A stretch of 22,585 nucleotides of DNA from Xylaria sp. FL1777 (GCA_022578965.1 MU400920.1:1-22585); one strand, 5' to 3'; positions 1 through 10,858 are shown, numbered from the stretch's first letter. Numbers and translations are program-made. The notes: generated by a model from the letters alone, not told the origin.

Positions 1-29
1 TATAGCTAAAACTAATTATTTAGCAGCAG

Positions 30-32
<3 letters not shown>
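1..32. other. AT-rich edge sequence before the poly(A) tract
   Basis: A short AT-rich stretch ending in a small AGC-repeat (agcagcagc) directly before the A-run. No gene is visible. Confidence 0.5.
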
Positions 33-100
<68 letters not shown>

Positions 101-176
101 AAAAAAATTAAAAAAAAATAAAAAAAAAAAAAAAAAAAAAAAACAAAAAAAAAAAAAAAAAAAAAATAAATTAAAA

Positions 177-235
<59 letters not shown>
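33..235. repeat. Long poly(A)-like low-complexity tract
   Basis: About 200 bases made almost only of A, broken by a few single T, C and one G. The complement would encode only poly-phenylalanine, so the open frames it creates are not genes. It could be an expanded poly(A) tail of a LINE-type element, a simple homopolymer expansion, or partly an assembly artefact; the sequence alone cannot separate these. Confidence 0.9.
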
Positions 236-236
<1 letters not shown>

Positions 237-1929
237 ATATAGCAACAAAAGTATAAGTGCAAAACTTGCTATAAATATAGCATAAAACAAACATAACTTA
301 ACATATAAACATAAGTATAAATATATAAGTACTTTAACTATTATATTATATAAGCATTTTATTTAATATACTATATTTATACTTAATTACTTTATATTAC
401 TTTATTTTATTATTTATACTTAAGATTAATTATTTTAATTAATTTTACTTGTATACAAGTTAAAAACAACCTAATTAAAAAAAAAAAAGTAGTTATTATA
501 ACTAGGCTACTTAGGTACTTTAGCACATATTATAAGTTATATGTATATATAAAATATTTTTTTTATACTTATTTTATAAAAGTTTCCTTTTTTTTTCAAG
601 CTTTAGTTTTATTAAATATCTACTATAAAACTAGAAATATATTAACTATTATACTTAACCTTTAATGCTTTATACCTCCCGTGACATTTTATTAGTAATA
701 TGTTATATAAAACCTTTAATAACACCTTTAGAAATTAAGCTACTAAATTTATTACTTTTTGCAAAAAAATAATCATTTAAAAAAAGCTTATTAATATAAA
801 AAAAGCAATTATTGCTTAACTAAAAATAAAAAGTAATATTTAATTATATTTTAAAAATAAATTAACTATAAAGATTATTTTATATATTGCAAACTTTTTA
901 AAAAACTTATTATAGCTTTAAAGAAAATTAGCATTGCATATAATAACCGTATTTATTTTTATAGCTAAATTAATTAATTAAACCTTTTTACTTTTTTTTT
1001 GTACTAAAAACTAAGCGTTATAATATAAACTATAAGCTTTTTTAAAAACATTATGTTTAAGTTAAGTCTTTAAAACCTTTATAATAATATTTTTTAAAGG
1101 CTTAAAGATTAAAATGCTATAAACTTGCTATACTTTATAAAAAACTATTTTAATTTTATAAAAAAAAAAAATCTTATTATATATTTTTTTTATTTTAAAA
1201 AAGTTTTAAAAAAGTGCTATTTTTTTGTAATACTATATTTTAGTTAGTAATGCTGCTTTTTGCTAAGTAAAATTAGTTATATAAAGCTTTTCTAAAAAAA
1301 TAACTAATTGTTTAGTAATTAATTAAATGTTTTTAAAAGTAGTACTAAAACATAAATATATATTTTAATAAATGCTATTTTGTTAAAATAACGCAGGATT
1401 TTTTAAGTAATAGCTTGCTTTTTTTAAAGCTTGCTTTTTTTACTTATAAAATTTAGGTAAAACAGTGCTATTAAATAATACGTTATCTTTAAAATAAATC
1501 TTTTTATTTTTTGTTTTATACATTATATTTAAAATTATTGTTTTATTTTTTATTAATTTGTTAGTTTTTAAAGCTTAAAAAGTTAATAGTACTTAAGTTA
1601 AAATTATAATTAAGTTATACTTGCTTTTTAATTTATATGCAAGATTTTTAGTTTTTACGATTATTAATCTTTTAGCGTTTTTTTGCTTTAGTGCTTTTTT
1701 TATTGCAATTAAAAATATTTTAAATAGTTAATTATTATTAAAAACAACGCAAACCTTTTTATTGTTTTATATTTTTAGGTTTTTAAAAAGTTTAATATTT
1801 TATATAAAAAAAGTTAAAAAAGCTACTAATATTATATTATTATATAAGTTTTAATCCTTTTAAAAGTTTGCACTTATATATTTCTTTAAACTATGTTTTT
1901 TTAATTTTTTTTTTGCTTTTTTTTATTAA
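236..1929. other. RIP-degraded AT-rich DNA, no gene recognised
   Basis: Very AT-rich DNA that changes from mixed A/T to T-rich on the plus strand beyond about 900. Stops occur in all frames. One less degraded patch (cctcccgtgacatt, about 675-690) stands out. No RNA gene, terminal repeat or recognisable protein motif was found by eye. It is probably old transposon sequence. Confidence 0.5.
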
Positions 1930-2760
1930 TCGTTAAATTCTCTATTTAAAGTCTGGTATTTTTATGCTTTATATAGCTTATTTGCTAAGCTAGTAGTTTA
2001 GCAAATATATATTAGTTTTTTAGTTACTAATAACTTTAAGCTTTTAAACTTAGTTTTTTAATATAGTTTATTACTAGTATAATAATTTAGCTTATTTTAA
2101 ATATTATATTAGCTATTATATAAAGGCCTTAAAAATATAAACTTATTTAAAACTTTATAATAAAGTTTATTTTTAGCAATAAAAAATAAATAGCTTATTT
2201 TTTGCTAATTATATATAGCAAAAAAAGTAGCAATTTTTTATTTATTTAAATAATAGTTTTTAAACATTTTATACATTTAATAAAATTACTAGTTTAGTTA
2301 AATCTTTTTTAGGTTATATTTATATTTCTAGTAGTAAAGCTGTTTTTATTAATAAATAAGTTTATAATAATACTAAACTATGCTTTAAAATTAATAATCT
2401 TAATAATATTTTTTTTATAAATTTTGTTTTTTATTTTTATAGTAAGCTTTAAATAAAGCTATATATATTTTTCTAGCTTTATAACGCTTAAAAATATAGC
2501 TAAAATACTTTATAATCCTAGCAGCAAAACTAATATAAAGCATAAATTTAAAAAGCTTTAATATTTTTTTAAATAAATTTAAGCTATTACTACTAATATA
2601 ATTATTATACTTTTTATAAATCTTTATTTTAAAGAAGTTAAAAGTTTAGTTAATGCTTTTTAAAACTATTAATGCTAGTTATATTAGCTTTTTAAGCTTT
2701 TTTTTTCTTTTTAGCGCTACTATTGCAAAACTAGCACTAAGCTAAAATTTAATTAAAAAT
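1930..2760 (-). pseudogene. Broken minus-strand reading frame, unidentified (probably transposon-derived)
   Basis: One minus-strand frame can be followed for roughly 800 bases. Its stops are mostly TAA/TAG, as expected when RIP hits CAA, CAG, CGA or TGG codons. The conceptual product is rich in Tyr, Phe, Lys, Leu and Ile. Close to its N-terminal side is a Cys-x-stop-Phe-Cys segment that may once have been a CxxC-type pair. Further on are clusters of Tyr/Phe and basic residues. I do not recognise the family. The length of coherent low-complexity-free peptide, compared with the other frames, is why I think it was coding. It is certainly not functional now. A transposase or another transposon protein is the likeliest origin, but this is inference. 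Confidence 0.3.
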
Positions 2761-4789
2761 ACTACTTTTTTTAAAAATAATATAAGTATAATAATTAATA
2801 ACTTTTGTTTTTTTAAGTTATTTTTAAATAATAAATATATAGTATTACATTAGTTTAAAATTTTAAAAAGCATTTTTTTAAACTTTAGCTCGTTTTTTAA
2901 CGTTTAAAAGTTTAAAGCAATATAAGCAAAAAACAATATTACTTAATTATTTTATTAGTTTTAATTGCAAAAAACCTTTATTATTTTATAGCATTGCTTT
3001 TTTAAAAAAGCAGCTATAAAGTTAAATTAAAGCATATAAATATATATAATAAAACTGTTATATTTTATTTTTTTATTTATTTATACTATTAAATAGTTTA
3101 ATAAAAAGCTAGTTTTATAAGTATTATTAAGCAATTTATATTTATTAAGCTAGCTAGCTAATTATAATATTAGCTAAGAACTTTTTTGTGCTTTTTTAAC
3201 TGCTAGCTATTAAAACTTTGCGTTATTTTCTAAAAAGTTTATGCTTTTATAAAAAAAAACATTTTTTATGTTTATTTAAAACAAGATTTCTTATAATAAA
3301 GTTTTTAATCAAGCTTTATATTCTGATTTATTGCTTTTTTTTTTAAAATAAGCTATAGTATATTTAATTTAATTTGCTAATTTAAACTTTTACTAAAATT
3401 ATTTAAAAGTAATAATATTATTTTTAGTATTAATTTAAGAACTTTTATTGCTTTAAAATATAATTTAACTTTTGTTTAAGCAATTATTTAAATAAAAACA
3501 CTAAAGTACTTTAGAATTTTTAATATAAAATCTTTAAAAGTAATATTTGTTTTTTTATTTAAAAAGTTTTTAAACTTTTTAGCTTATATTTTTTTAAATT
3601 CCAAGCTTTTTTTTATAAGCTTTGCTTTTTAAATCCTTTAAAGTTTTTAACAATTAAAACTCTTTAGTTTTAATAAAGCATTTTGCTTAAAAAAATTATT
3701 ATTTATTTGTATATTTTTAGTATTAAATTAAATAAAAGATTTATTATTGTTTAAATAAATCTTTTTAATTGTTTAACTTATAAAAGGCTTTTTTTTTTGT
3801 TTTTTAGGTTTTTTTTTATTTTTTGTTTAATAAAAAGCAGCTTTTTTAGTTAAAAACTTATAACAATTAGCTTAAAACATATTTATATTAATTTTTCCGT
3901 TTAATATATAGCTTTATAAAACTTTAGTATTATTTTTATTATAAAAAGTGCTTTATATAAAGTTTTAATTAGTTGCAATAAAGCTATTATTTAGTTTGCT
4001 ATTTATTAAATTGTTTTTTTTAACATTATAAACTTTTATTAGTTTTATTTTATAAAGCATACTAGTTTAATTGTTAGACTTTTTATTTAAAAATTAGCTT
4101 AGCTACTTATTATTTAACTAGTAAAGCTTTTTTTTTTTTAGTTCTTTTTGCTTATTTTTTATTTTAGCATTTAAATTTTTATTATTTAAAATAAAGTCTT
4201 TTTTTTATAGTTAATAATAAGCCTTTTATTTTAGCAGCTTATTATTTTTTAAAACAAAATTATATATTTATTTTAACGCAGCATTAAGAATTTTTTTTTT
4301 ATTTTTGCTAATTTTTATAACTTTAAAAAGAACTTTTATGCATTTAAAGCTAACAAAAAATCTTAACTTTTTTAAATACTATTTAAAGTTCTAATATATA
4401 ATGTTTTTTTTTTTAATTTGTAAGCAAAGCTACACTTATAAACGTAGTAATTATTTATGCTATATTTTTAACAAATAGTTCTTTTTGCTAAATAAAGATT
4501 GTTTAACTTTATTTGTTATAAAAAATTAAATAATTATTTGCTTTATTTTTGTTTTTTAAAGTTATATTTACTTTTTTATAAATACTTAAAAGTTATAACA
4601 TTAATACTAAACATTTGCTTTTTTAATAAGTTTATGTTAATTTTATAATATTATAATGCTTATAGTTTTTAATTAATTAACTAAACATATTAATTTTGTA
4701 ATTTTTTTAGCATTTTTTTTAGTTTTTTTTTTATAATTGCTACGTTTTTTTGCTTTAACTTTAGTTATTATATTTGCTTAATAATATTA
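2761..4789. other. RIP-degraded T-rich DNA, no gene recognised
   Basis: AT-rich DNA, strongly T-rich on the plus strand, which hints at former minus-strand coding. A short minus-strand segment around 3,420-3,540 gives a peptide with few stops, but no domain can be named. No terminal repeats or RNA genes were seen. Confidence 0.5.
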
Positions 4790-5100
4790 TTTATATTTTA
4801 ATTATAAGCAAAATATTAAGCTAACTTTATTTGTTGCTTTTTAATAATAACTGTTTTAGTAGCTAATATAATTATATTAATAGCTAACTTAATAGCATTA
4901 ATAGCAATATATAAAAGCTTGTTAAAATTATAATTATATAAATAATTAACTTTTTTTTATGCTTTATATGCTTTTTTTGTTTTTTTAAAATAAAAGTCTA
5001 GCTTAAACTTTTTATTAATTTAGTTATTTAATATTTTATAAAAGTTTTTATAAAACATTTTATTTAAGTTATTATATAATTTTTTAAAAAACTTTATTAT
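4790..5100 (-). pseudogene. Short minus-strand coding fossil, unidentified
   Basis: A minus-strand frame of about 100 codons with only a few RIP-type stops. Its peptide begins with Lys/Phe/Tyr-rich sequence and passes into an Ala/Ile/Leu-rich, helix-like segment. It resembles a helical structural protein such as a gag domain more than an enzyme, but no family can be assigned. Outside this interval the same frame is quickly lost. It probably belongs to the same inactivated transposon mass as its neighbours. Confidence 0.22.
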
Positions 5101-5899
5101 TTTATTAATAATATTTTAATTTAGCTTTTTAAGCAAGCTTTAAATAAGTTAAAAATTAAAGTAATAATTTTTTTAAGCTTTAATATTTTTAATATATATT
5201 TAATGCTAAAAAAAGTAAGTCTTAAAATTAGTAAAATATATAACTTTTAAGCAAGCTTTAAAATCTTATAATATAATAATAGCAAACTTATTTTGCTTAA
5301 AGTTTTAAAGCTTAAATTTTTATTTAAGTAGTTTATAAGCTTTTGTTTAAAATAAGTAATCTTTTAGTATTATTTTTATTATTTTTTTTGTTTAAAAAAT
5401 GTTGCAATAAATAAAAACTTATTTAATTTTATTAATATTTTTAAAGCGCTTTATATAAAAAAAAGCATTTAAATTGTTTAGCTATTTGCTTACTTTTAAC
5501 TTATTAAACAGCAAATATTAATTTAATTTTAAGTTAAAAAACATAAATAATAACTTAATTTTAATATTATGCTTATTATTAAAATAGCTTAAGCTAAATA
5601 AAGTTGCTTTAATACTTTTTAAAAATAATAAGCTAGTTATTTTTATTTTTTTTATTTATAAGTAGTTTTAATGTTTTTTATATATTAATATAAAAAAATC
5701 TAATAATTTTTTATAGCTAAATTACTTAATTAAGCTATAATTTTTAAACTTTTAAGTTATATAATAAAACAAAGTAAAGTTTATATAAAAGTAACAAAGA
5801 AAATAAGCTATAAAAAATTATAAAAATAAACTAAGTAAAAATATAGGTTTAAAAAAAAAAAAAGTATAAAGTACTAAAGATTTTTAAATATTTTAAGTA
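5101..5899. other. RIP-degraded DNA, no gene recognised
   Basis: AT-rich sequence without a recognisable frame. At about 5,760-5,880 the plus strand changes from T-rich to A-rich for roughly 120 bases and then back, which may mark a junction between two element remnants. No repeat pair was found that would prove this. Confidence 0.4.
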
Positions 5900-6175
5900 T
5901 TTAAGTTTTTTTGTGCTGTTTTTTTAAACTTTTTTTTTAAAAAACCTAATAATCTTTTTTGTTTGCATTTATAAAAACTGCTAGCTTATTTTTTATAGCC
6001 TTTTAAGCTTTTTTTTAAATGCCTTTATATTTTTGTTTTTTATATACTTTTATTTTTTTATATGCTTTATAACGTTTAGTTTTTTTGTTTTTTAATTTAG
6101 CTTGCTTTGCTTTATATAAGTTTTATTAAGCAAGCTTTATTTTTTTATAGCTTTTTATTTATAAAAGTAGCATGC
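5900..6175 (-). pseudogene. Broken Lys-rich minus-strand frame, possibly a transposase tail
   Basis: A minus-strand frame of about 90 codons is extremely Lys-rich with spaced Tyr, Ala and Gln, giving a coiled-coil-like, basic peptide. Several TAA/TAG stops are compatible with RIP of CAA or TGG. Basic C-terminal tails of this sort occur in fungal pogo/Fot-type transposases, so that is one possible origin, but no DDE catalytic motif could be traced next to it. AT-rich DNA is biased to Lys codons on the A-rich strand, so chance composition is a serious alternative. Confidence 0.18.
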
Positions 6176-6964
6176 TTTTTTCTTTTTTTTAAGGCCTTTT
6201 TATTTAATAATAAGCGTTATAAAAAAGCAATAGCTATATTTTACATAAAATTTTTAAGCAATAGCTAGCTTATACCTAAAAAACCTTACTTTTTATTTTT
6301 TAATAAAAAACTATATTAGCTTAAAAAACAAAATATATTTTTAATTATTAAAGGCTTTATATATTAATATATAAACTTAAACTTATTTAATATAAATAAG
6401 CATTAAATTTGCTTGCATTATAGCTATTAAAAGTTTTTGTAACTTTTATTCTTTTTTTAGGCCTGTTTTTTGTTTTTTTTTTACTTATATAAAAGCAATT
6501 ATGCTTTTCTTTTTATAAAGCACTAGCTTTTTAGCAAAAATTCTTTTTTTTTAGCTTTTTAAAAGTTTTTAACAAATAATTTTCTAGCTTTGCTATTTTA
6601 AAAATTATATTAGCATTTTAATACTTAATTGTTGTTTTACTAGAAAAAATAAAAACATTTTATAAGCTAAACTAAAAAAAAAACAGTTTAATATTTTTAT
6701 ACGTTTGTTTTAAGCTTTATTAATTAAAAACTGCTAGCTTAAATATTTATTGCTAATTATAACTAAACTGCTTGTGTTAAGCAAGCTTTACTTATTGCTA
6801 ACTAAAGTAGCTAAATATAATATATTATATCTTGCTTATAAAAATTATAACAATTAATAAATAAATAAAATAAACATATAAATTAGCAATAATAAATTGC
6901 TTGTTTATTAGTTTTATAATATTATTTATAGTAAGTAAAAAATTAGCTTTACTAAGAACACTAA
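6176..6964. other. RIP-degraded DNA between element remnants
   Basis: AT-rich sequence in which the plus strand shifts from T-rich to A-rich near 6,800. No coding frame, terminal repeat or RNA gene was recognised. Confidence 0.4.
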
Positions 6965-7270
6965 TAAAATAAAGCAGTATAATTACGCAAGATTTACTAT
7001 AACACGTTAATTGTAAAGAAATAAATTATAATTTATGCATTTAAGCAATTAAGCTATATATAAATTAAAGAAATAAACAATTAATTAAAAGGCTATTTAA
7101 TAATATAAATAAAGCAACTATAGCTAATTTTTATAATGTTAAGCATAATAATCAAATTTATACTTTAAAATTTAGTGCAATATTTATACTTTTATTTTTA
7201 CTATATAACTTAGCTTAAACTTACTTTAATTAGCTAATTAGCTTATTTAGCTACTTTACTTTACTTTAAT
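6965..7270 (+). repeat. Left terminal inverted repeat arm
   Basis: The reverse complement of this arm aligns end to end with 8,456-8,761, starting with attaaagtaaagtaaagtag at the inner edge and ending with gctttatttta at the outer edge. Many of the mismatches are C/T or G/A, as expected of RIP, with a few transversions and small shifts. Confidence 0.8.
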
Positions 7271-7719
7271 ATAAATAAAAAAGCTAAAGCTTTAAAAATA
7301 AGTATTAAACTTAAGTATAGCTAGTTTATAAAAAATTTTCTTATAAACTAATAAAACATAAAATAAGCTGCAATAATTGCTACAACTTTTTAAATAAAAT
7401 ATCTTATAATAAAATATTGCTTAAATAATTATTAAATTACTATTTTTATTAATATTATTTTAAAAGTAGCATATATTTTAAACTTTAAACATGCTATTAA
7501 TAAAAATAACAAACAAATTTTTTAAAGATTATAAAAATATTAAACAATAAAGTACTTTAATATAAAAGTTATATTAAGCTATTTTATATTTTTTTGCTTT
7601 TGCTAATATAATAACTATATATATAAGTTTATTAAAGCTTTATATTTATATTATATGTTTTATAACTTAATAAGCTAATATTTAAAAAAAGATATTAATA
7701 ATTAAAAAAGTTATAAATA

Positions 7720-8455
7720 GTTTATTTAATTTTTAAAAGCAAACTTTAAAAAGCACTTTAGCTTTAAGTTATAAAAAGATTTATGTTTATTGTTTTTAAT
7801 AAACATTAAGCTTTATTATTTCTTAAAAAAACTAAAAGTAACTCTTTTTAAATTTAATAAGTTAGCTTTTTTACTATTAAACGTTAAAAATATACGGAAT
7901 AAAAAAAAAACGCTAAAAAAAAAACTAAAAGTTAATTGTTTTGTTTTTTTAGTGCTTTTTACTTTAAAGCACAAAAAAGGTTCTTAGCAAAAAAAACTAA
8001 CAATTATATTAAAAAAGTTATATTATAAGCAATATAAAAACGTTTTAGTAATACAAAGTTATTTTACTATAAAAACCCTTATAAATATTCTTTTTTTTAA
8101 GTATAATAAGCTAAGTATAAAATCTAGCTAAGCTTAATAGTTCAAAAAAAAAAAATACAAACTTTTTATAAGCACTTTTATAAAAAAAACGCTAAGCACT
8201 TTTAAAAACTTTTGCTTATATATTTAAATACGTAAAAAAGCTAAAACTAGTTTTAATAAAGCTATAATGCTTTTATAAGCATTAAAGCTTAAGCTACTTT
8301 TAAACGTAACAAAAGAAATAAAAAAGAACTTATAAAACTAAATAAGCAAAAAAAAATAATATTAACCTTGTTTAAAAAACGTTAGTAAAAATAAAAAACT
8401 TTATAATTATAAGTATTAAAATAAACTAAAAATAGCTATATTTTAATAAAAAAAA
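7720..8455 (+). pseudogene. Broken plus-strand frame inside the inverted-repeat unit
   Basis: One plus-strand frame can be followed for about 240 codons. It includes an uninterrupted run at about 7,775-7,985 and goes on through RIP-type stops (TAG/TAA followed by Lys/Gln-rich sequence) to the right arm. The peptide alternates charged and hydrophobic residues and looks like a degraded globular or helical protein, with Lys often where Glu is expected (GAR to AAR). The apparent TTG-initiated start near 7,790 is not a real start. I do not recognise the family. By position it would be the transposase or another internal protein of the inverted-repeat element. It cannot be functional. Confidence 0.3.
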
Positions 8456-8761
8456 ATTAAAGTAAAGTAAAGTAGCTAAATAAGCTAACTAGCTAATTAA
8501 AATAAATTTAAGCTAAGTTATATAATAAGAATAAAAGTATAAATATTGCGCTAAATTTTAAAGTATAAATTTAACCATTATATATAACAAAATGAAAATT
8601 AACTATAGTTGCTTTATTTATATTATTAAATAGCCCTTTAATTAATCGTTTAATTTCTTAATTTATACATGGCTTAATTGCTTAAATATATAAGTTATAA
8701 CTTATTTCTTTGCAATTAAAGTGTTATAATAAATCTTGCAAAATTACACTGCTTTATTTTA
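8456..8761 (-). repeat. Right terminal inverted repeat arm
   Basis: This is the inverted partner of 6,965-7,270 with the same length. It keeps more C and G than the left arm (for example tagccctt and acatggct), so it seems less mutated. It is the arm next to the balanced-composition island. Confidence 0.8.
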
Positions 8762-9378
8762 ATAATAACATAAACTATTTATTTATAACCCTTAAACTCT
8801 CCTATAGAGATAAGCTTTAAGCTATGGGCCCTGTTATAAAAGCAGAGGGATATATACTAAATAGTATAAAAGATATAGCGCTTAAATAAAACCTAGTCTA
8901 AAGATCACTATAAAGTGAGTTATACATTAAAAACGCACACACAGGATCAGGTGAGTCAAGAAAGGGGCTTTGGACAAAATAGTCAAATGCTACTAGTCTA
9001 ATAATAATACTACAGACATTTAGGGAATCGGGAATGATTAATCAGGTTAGCTCACATCCAATTACATAACATCAGAATGAAATGTTCCTGCATGATCATC
9101 GAGGCTTAAAGTTACGGCTCCTCAATCAACTAAGCACCATGACGGCTGGGAAAGTTTGCCTAGTACGCAACATGGCACACCCTAGTAAAGTCAGGGGCTG
9201 AAGATGGCTCAAAAAATGCCCCGTCCGCGTTTGCTAAAATATGTTCGTCACGATAAGTGCCATCTCTGCCCCAAGTCTAGAATAAAAAGTAAATAAAAAT
9301 AACATTCTGAACGACTTCTAGACATAATTCGACCGTCACATATAATAATCAGAATCCCAACTTTTTTTTACTTTTTTT
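8762..9378. other. Left boundary and intergenic part of the balanced-composition island
   Basis: Base composition rises from AT-rich to ordinary between about 8,770 and 8,940. All three frames on both strands are closed, with no ORF longer than about 20 codons at any plausible start. I saw no tRNA or rRNA signature. It holds a gggccctg site at 8,826-8,833 that recurs near the right edge of the island. Confidence 0.5.
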
Positions 9379-9524
9379 TTGTTTTCTTTTTTGTCTAGAT
9401 CCTCCTATATAGCCTGTATATCCACAACCCGTGTGGTTCTAATCTTTAAACGCCATGCTCGCAACTACCACAAAAAAAGCTTCATCAAATGCGAAACTCA
9501 AGAAAGCGACAGAGATCTATACCC
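9379..9524 (-). other. Probable 3' untranslated region of the monooxygenase gene
   Basis: This is the sequence downstream of the stop codon on the minus strand. The strand being transcribed becomes A-rich (runs of A at about 9,361-9,395), suitable for cleavage and polyadenylation, though no exact AATAAA was found. Confidence 0.35.
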
Positions 9525-10858
9525 TCAAACCTTCTTCGCAATGGTCTCCTTAACCCAAGCATTGACTGTTCCTTCGAGGTCGGGGTTGTATAGCCAAGCC
9601 ATCTGTCGTGGGTTCGTCGCCGACTCATCGAACCACAAGTCCTCTTTGGCCAACAGCTTCTGCTCCTCGGTGGACTTGCGTTTGTTGTTCAGCTTGTTGG
9701 TCAGGACGAGGAGCTCGTCGACGCGATCCTGGCGCAGCTTCTGCCAGAATTGCAATGTCTCGCTCCATTCCAAGCCGCTATTTTCTTTCAGCGCCGACAG
9801 CAGCAAGGCCAGAACGCGGACATCCTCGAAGGCCTGCGACGCGCCTTGTCCCGTGGTAGGAGGGATCCCGTGGGCCGCATCCCCGAGAATGGCCACGCGG
9901 TGGTGCTTCTGGGAGGTCCAATTGGGCAGCCTGGGGATCCTGTAGAACGGCCAGACGTTCATCGAGTCCTTGTTGATGTTCTCCATGCAAGATTGGACAA
10001 TCTCGGGCCAAAGCTCGATGTTCGCCGTAATTCGCTTGACTAGACCATCTTTGTCCGCCAGAAATTGCGTCCATCCCTCTCTATCCTTGTCTTGGAGCGG
10101 GATCTGTGTCCCAGCTAGCATGGCCGAGCCGTCAGGTCTCTGGGGCGCAAGAATAAAAGCGCCGGTGGGTGTCATGATGGTGACCGGGAACTCGTAGTTC
10201 TTGTCCGCGGGGATGCGCAGCTGTTTCGTCTCCGTCTCCCATGTCAAGGCAGCAATGCCGACGAATTTCTTCTCGACGTTGGGAACCACATAGTCTCTCA
10301 GTTTACTATGGATCCCGTCTGCTCCAATGAGAAGAGAGGCCGTCTCAGTAGTCCCGTCTGTGAACTTGAATGTAACATGGGTGTCGGACTCCTCGGTCAC
10401 TTCAGCGAATTTCTTGTTGAAGTGGATTGGGATCTTCCGCTCCGAGCAAGCGGCATAAAGGACGTCAAGGAGTTGCTGGCGATAGATGCGCATGGCCTTG
10501 CAGCCATAGTTAGACTCATCGCCCAATGGGTATCGTTCAATAGTCTTTTCGTCCGCATCTTTATAATGCACATATTCGAAGGGGTAGCTCAATTCCTCGA
10601 GCTTGCCATAGATACCAAAGCGTTCCATGATCTTCAACGCATTTGGCGACAGCATCAAGGCGCCGCTGGAGTTTGGCGGCGCAGCATTGGTGTCGCGCAT
10701 CTCATATACGGAGCACTTGATCGAGAGCTCATGAAGATCCAAGGCGGCAGCCATTCCCTGGAAAGTCGTCAGTCAGCTTATATACTTGAGTTCATGGCGA
10801 TGATACTCACAGCCAGGCCGGCTCCGATTATAGCAACATTGCCTGAAGGGGACAGCAT
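9525..10858 (-). CDS. FAD-dependent monooxygenase (salicylate hydroxylase/PHBH-like), two exons
   Basis: The coding sequence joins 10,858-10,811 (16 codons) to 10,757-9,525 (410 codons plus TGA), giving 426 aa. Splicing completes the Rossmann motif GAGLAG at residues 12-17, which binds the ADP part of FAD; the second exon alone would lack it. Further group A flavin monooxygenase motifs are Arg109 in MRIYRQQL, the DG motif GADGIHS at 161-167, and the GD motif GDAAHG at 308-313, followed by PPTTGQG. The full set indicates an active NAD(P)H-dependent enzyme that hydroxylates an aromatic or similar small molecule. The length suits the family. No signal peptide or C-terminal membrane anchor is visible, so it is probably cytosolic. 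The substrate cannot be told. Relatives include salicylate hydroxylases, phytoalexin-detoxifying enzymes of the MAK1 type and tailoring enzymes of secondary metabolism, but no cluster genes lie nearby. The start was chosen because no upstream ATG exists in the leader. Confidence 0.93.
10758..10810 (-). other. 53-bp spliceosomal intron of the monooxygenase gene
   Basis: On the minus strand it runs from GTGAGT to TTTCCAG, with a branch-site-like GCTGAC about 15-20 bases before the acceptor. The size and sites are typical of filamentous ascomycetes. It falls in phase 0 between Ala16 and Gly17, inside the FAD-binding loop, and its removal joins GAGLA to GMAAALDL. Confidence 0.92.

Larger units (their letters stand above)
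6965..8761 (+). mobile_element. Unit with 306-bp terminal inverted repeats, probable class II transposon remnant
   Basis: Two arms, 6,965-7,270 and 8,456-8,761, are inverted copies of the same 306 bases and enclose about 1.2 kb. Long terminal inverted repeats around one coding region fit a cut-and-paste DNA transposon or foldback element. Immediately outside the arms, allowing one base of uncertainty, both sides show AAT, which could be a 3-bp target duplication but is weak evidence in such AT-rich DNA. The inside carries a broken plus-strand frame. An alternative is two solo repeats of one family inserted in opposite orientation. Equal arm length with no interruption favours one element. Confidence 0.6.

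Noticed and set aside
16..294. Open frames encoding almost pure poly-phenylalanine (two overlapping, minus strand)
   Set aside because: They are the complement of the poly(A) tract; length is due to absence of stops in TTT runs.
3420..3540. Possible RT box (Tyr-Leu-Asn-Asn-like) on the minus strand near 3,485
   Set aside because: The surrounding frame does not continue into RT-like sequence, and a neighbouring frame is more coherent.
7790..7987. 65-codon plus-strand ORF as an independent gene
   Set aside because: It lacks an ATG at its start and is only the stop-free part of a longer RIP-broken frame inside the inverted-repeat element.
1..8761. Mitochondrial DNA because of the AT-richness
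   Set aside because: No intact mitochondrial genes, tRNAs or rRNAs, and repeat copies show RIP-type decay next to a nuclear gene with a spliceosomal intron.
8940..9240. tRNA or other small RNA gene in the left part of the island
   Set aside because: A ggttagctc string recalls a tRNA D-arm, but no acceptor stem, anticodon arm or T-loop (GGTTCRANNCC) follows at the right spacing.
9379..9945. 188-codon plus-strand ORF over the 3' part of the monooxygenase gene
   Set aside because: Antisense shadow of the real gene; no domain, and the opposite strand has intact family motifs. The same applies to the smaller ORFs at 9,608-9,859, 9,750-10,043, 9,778-10,074, 9,970-10,197 and 10,308-10,916.
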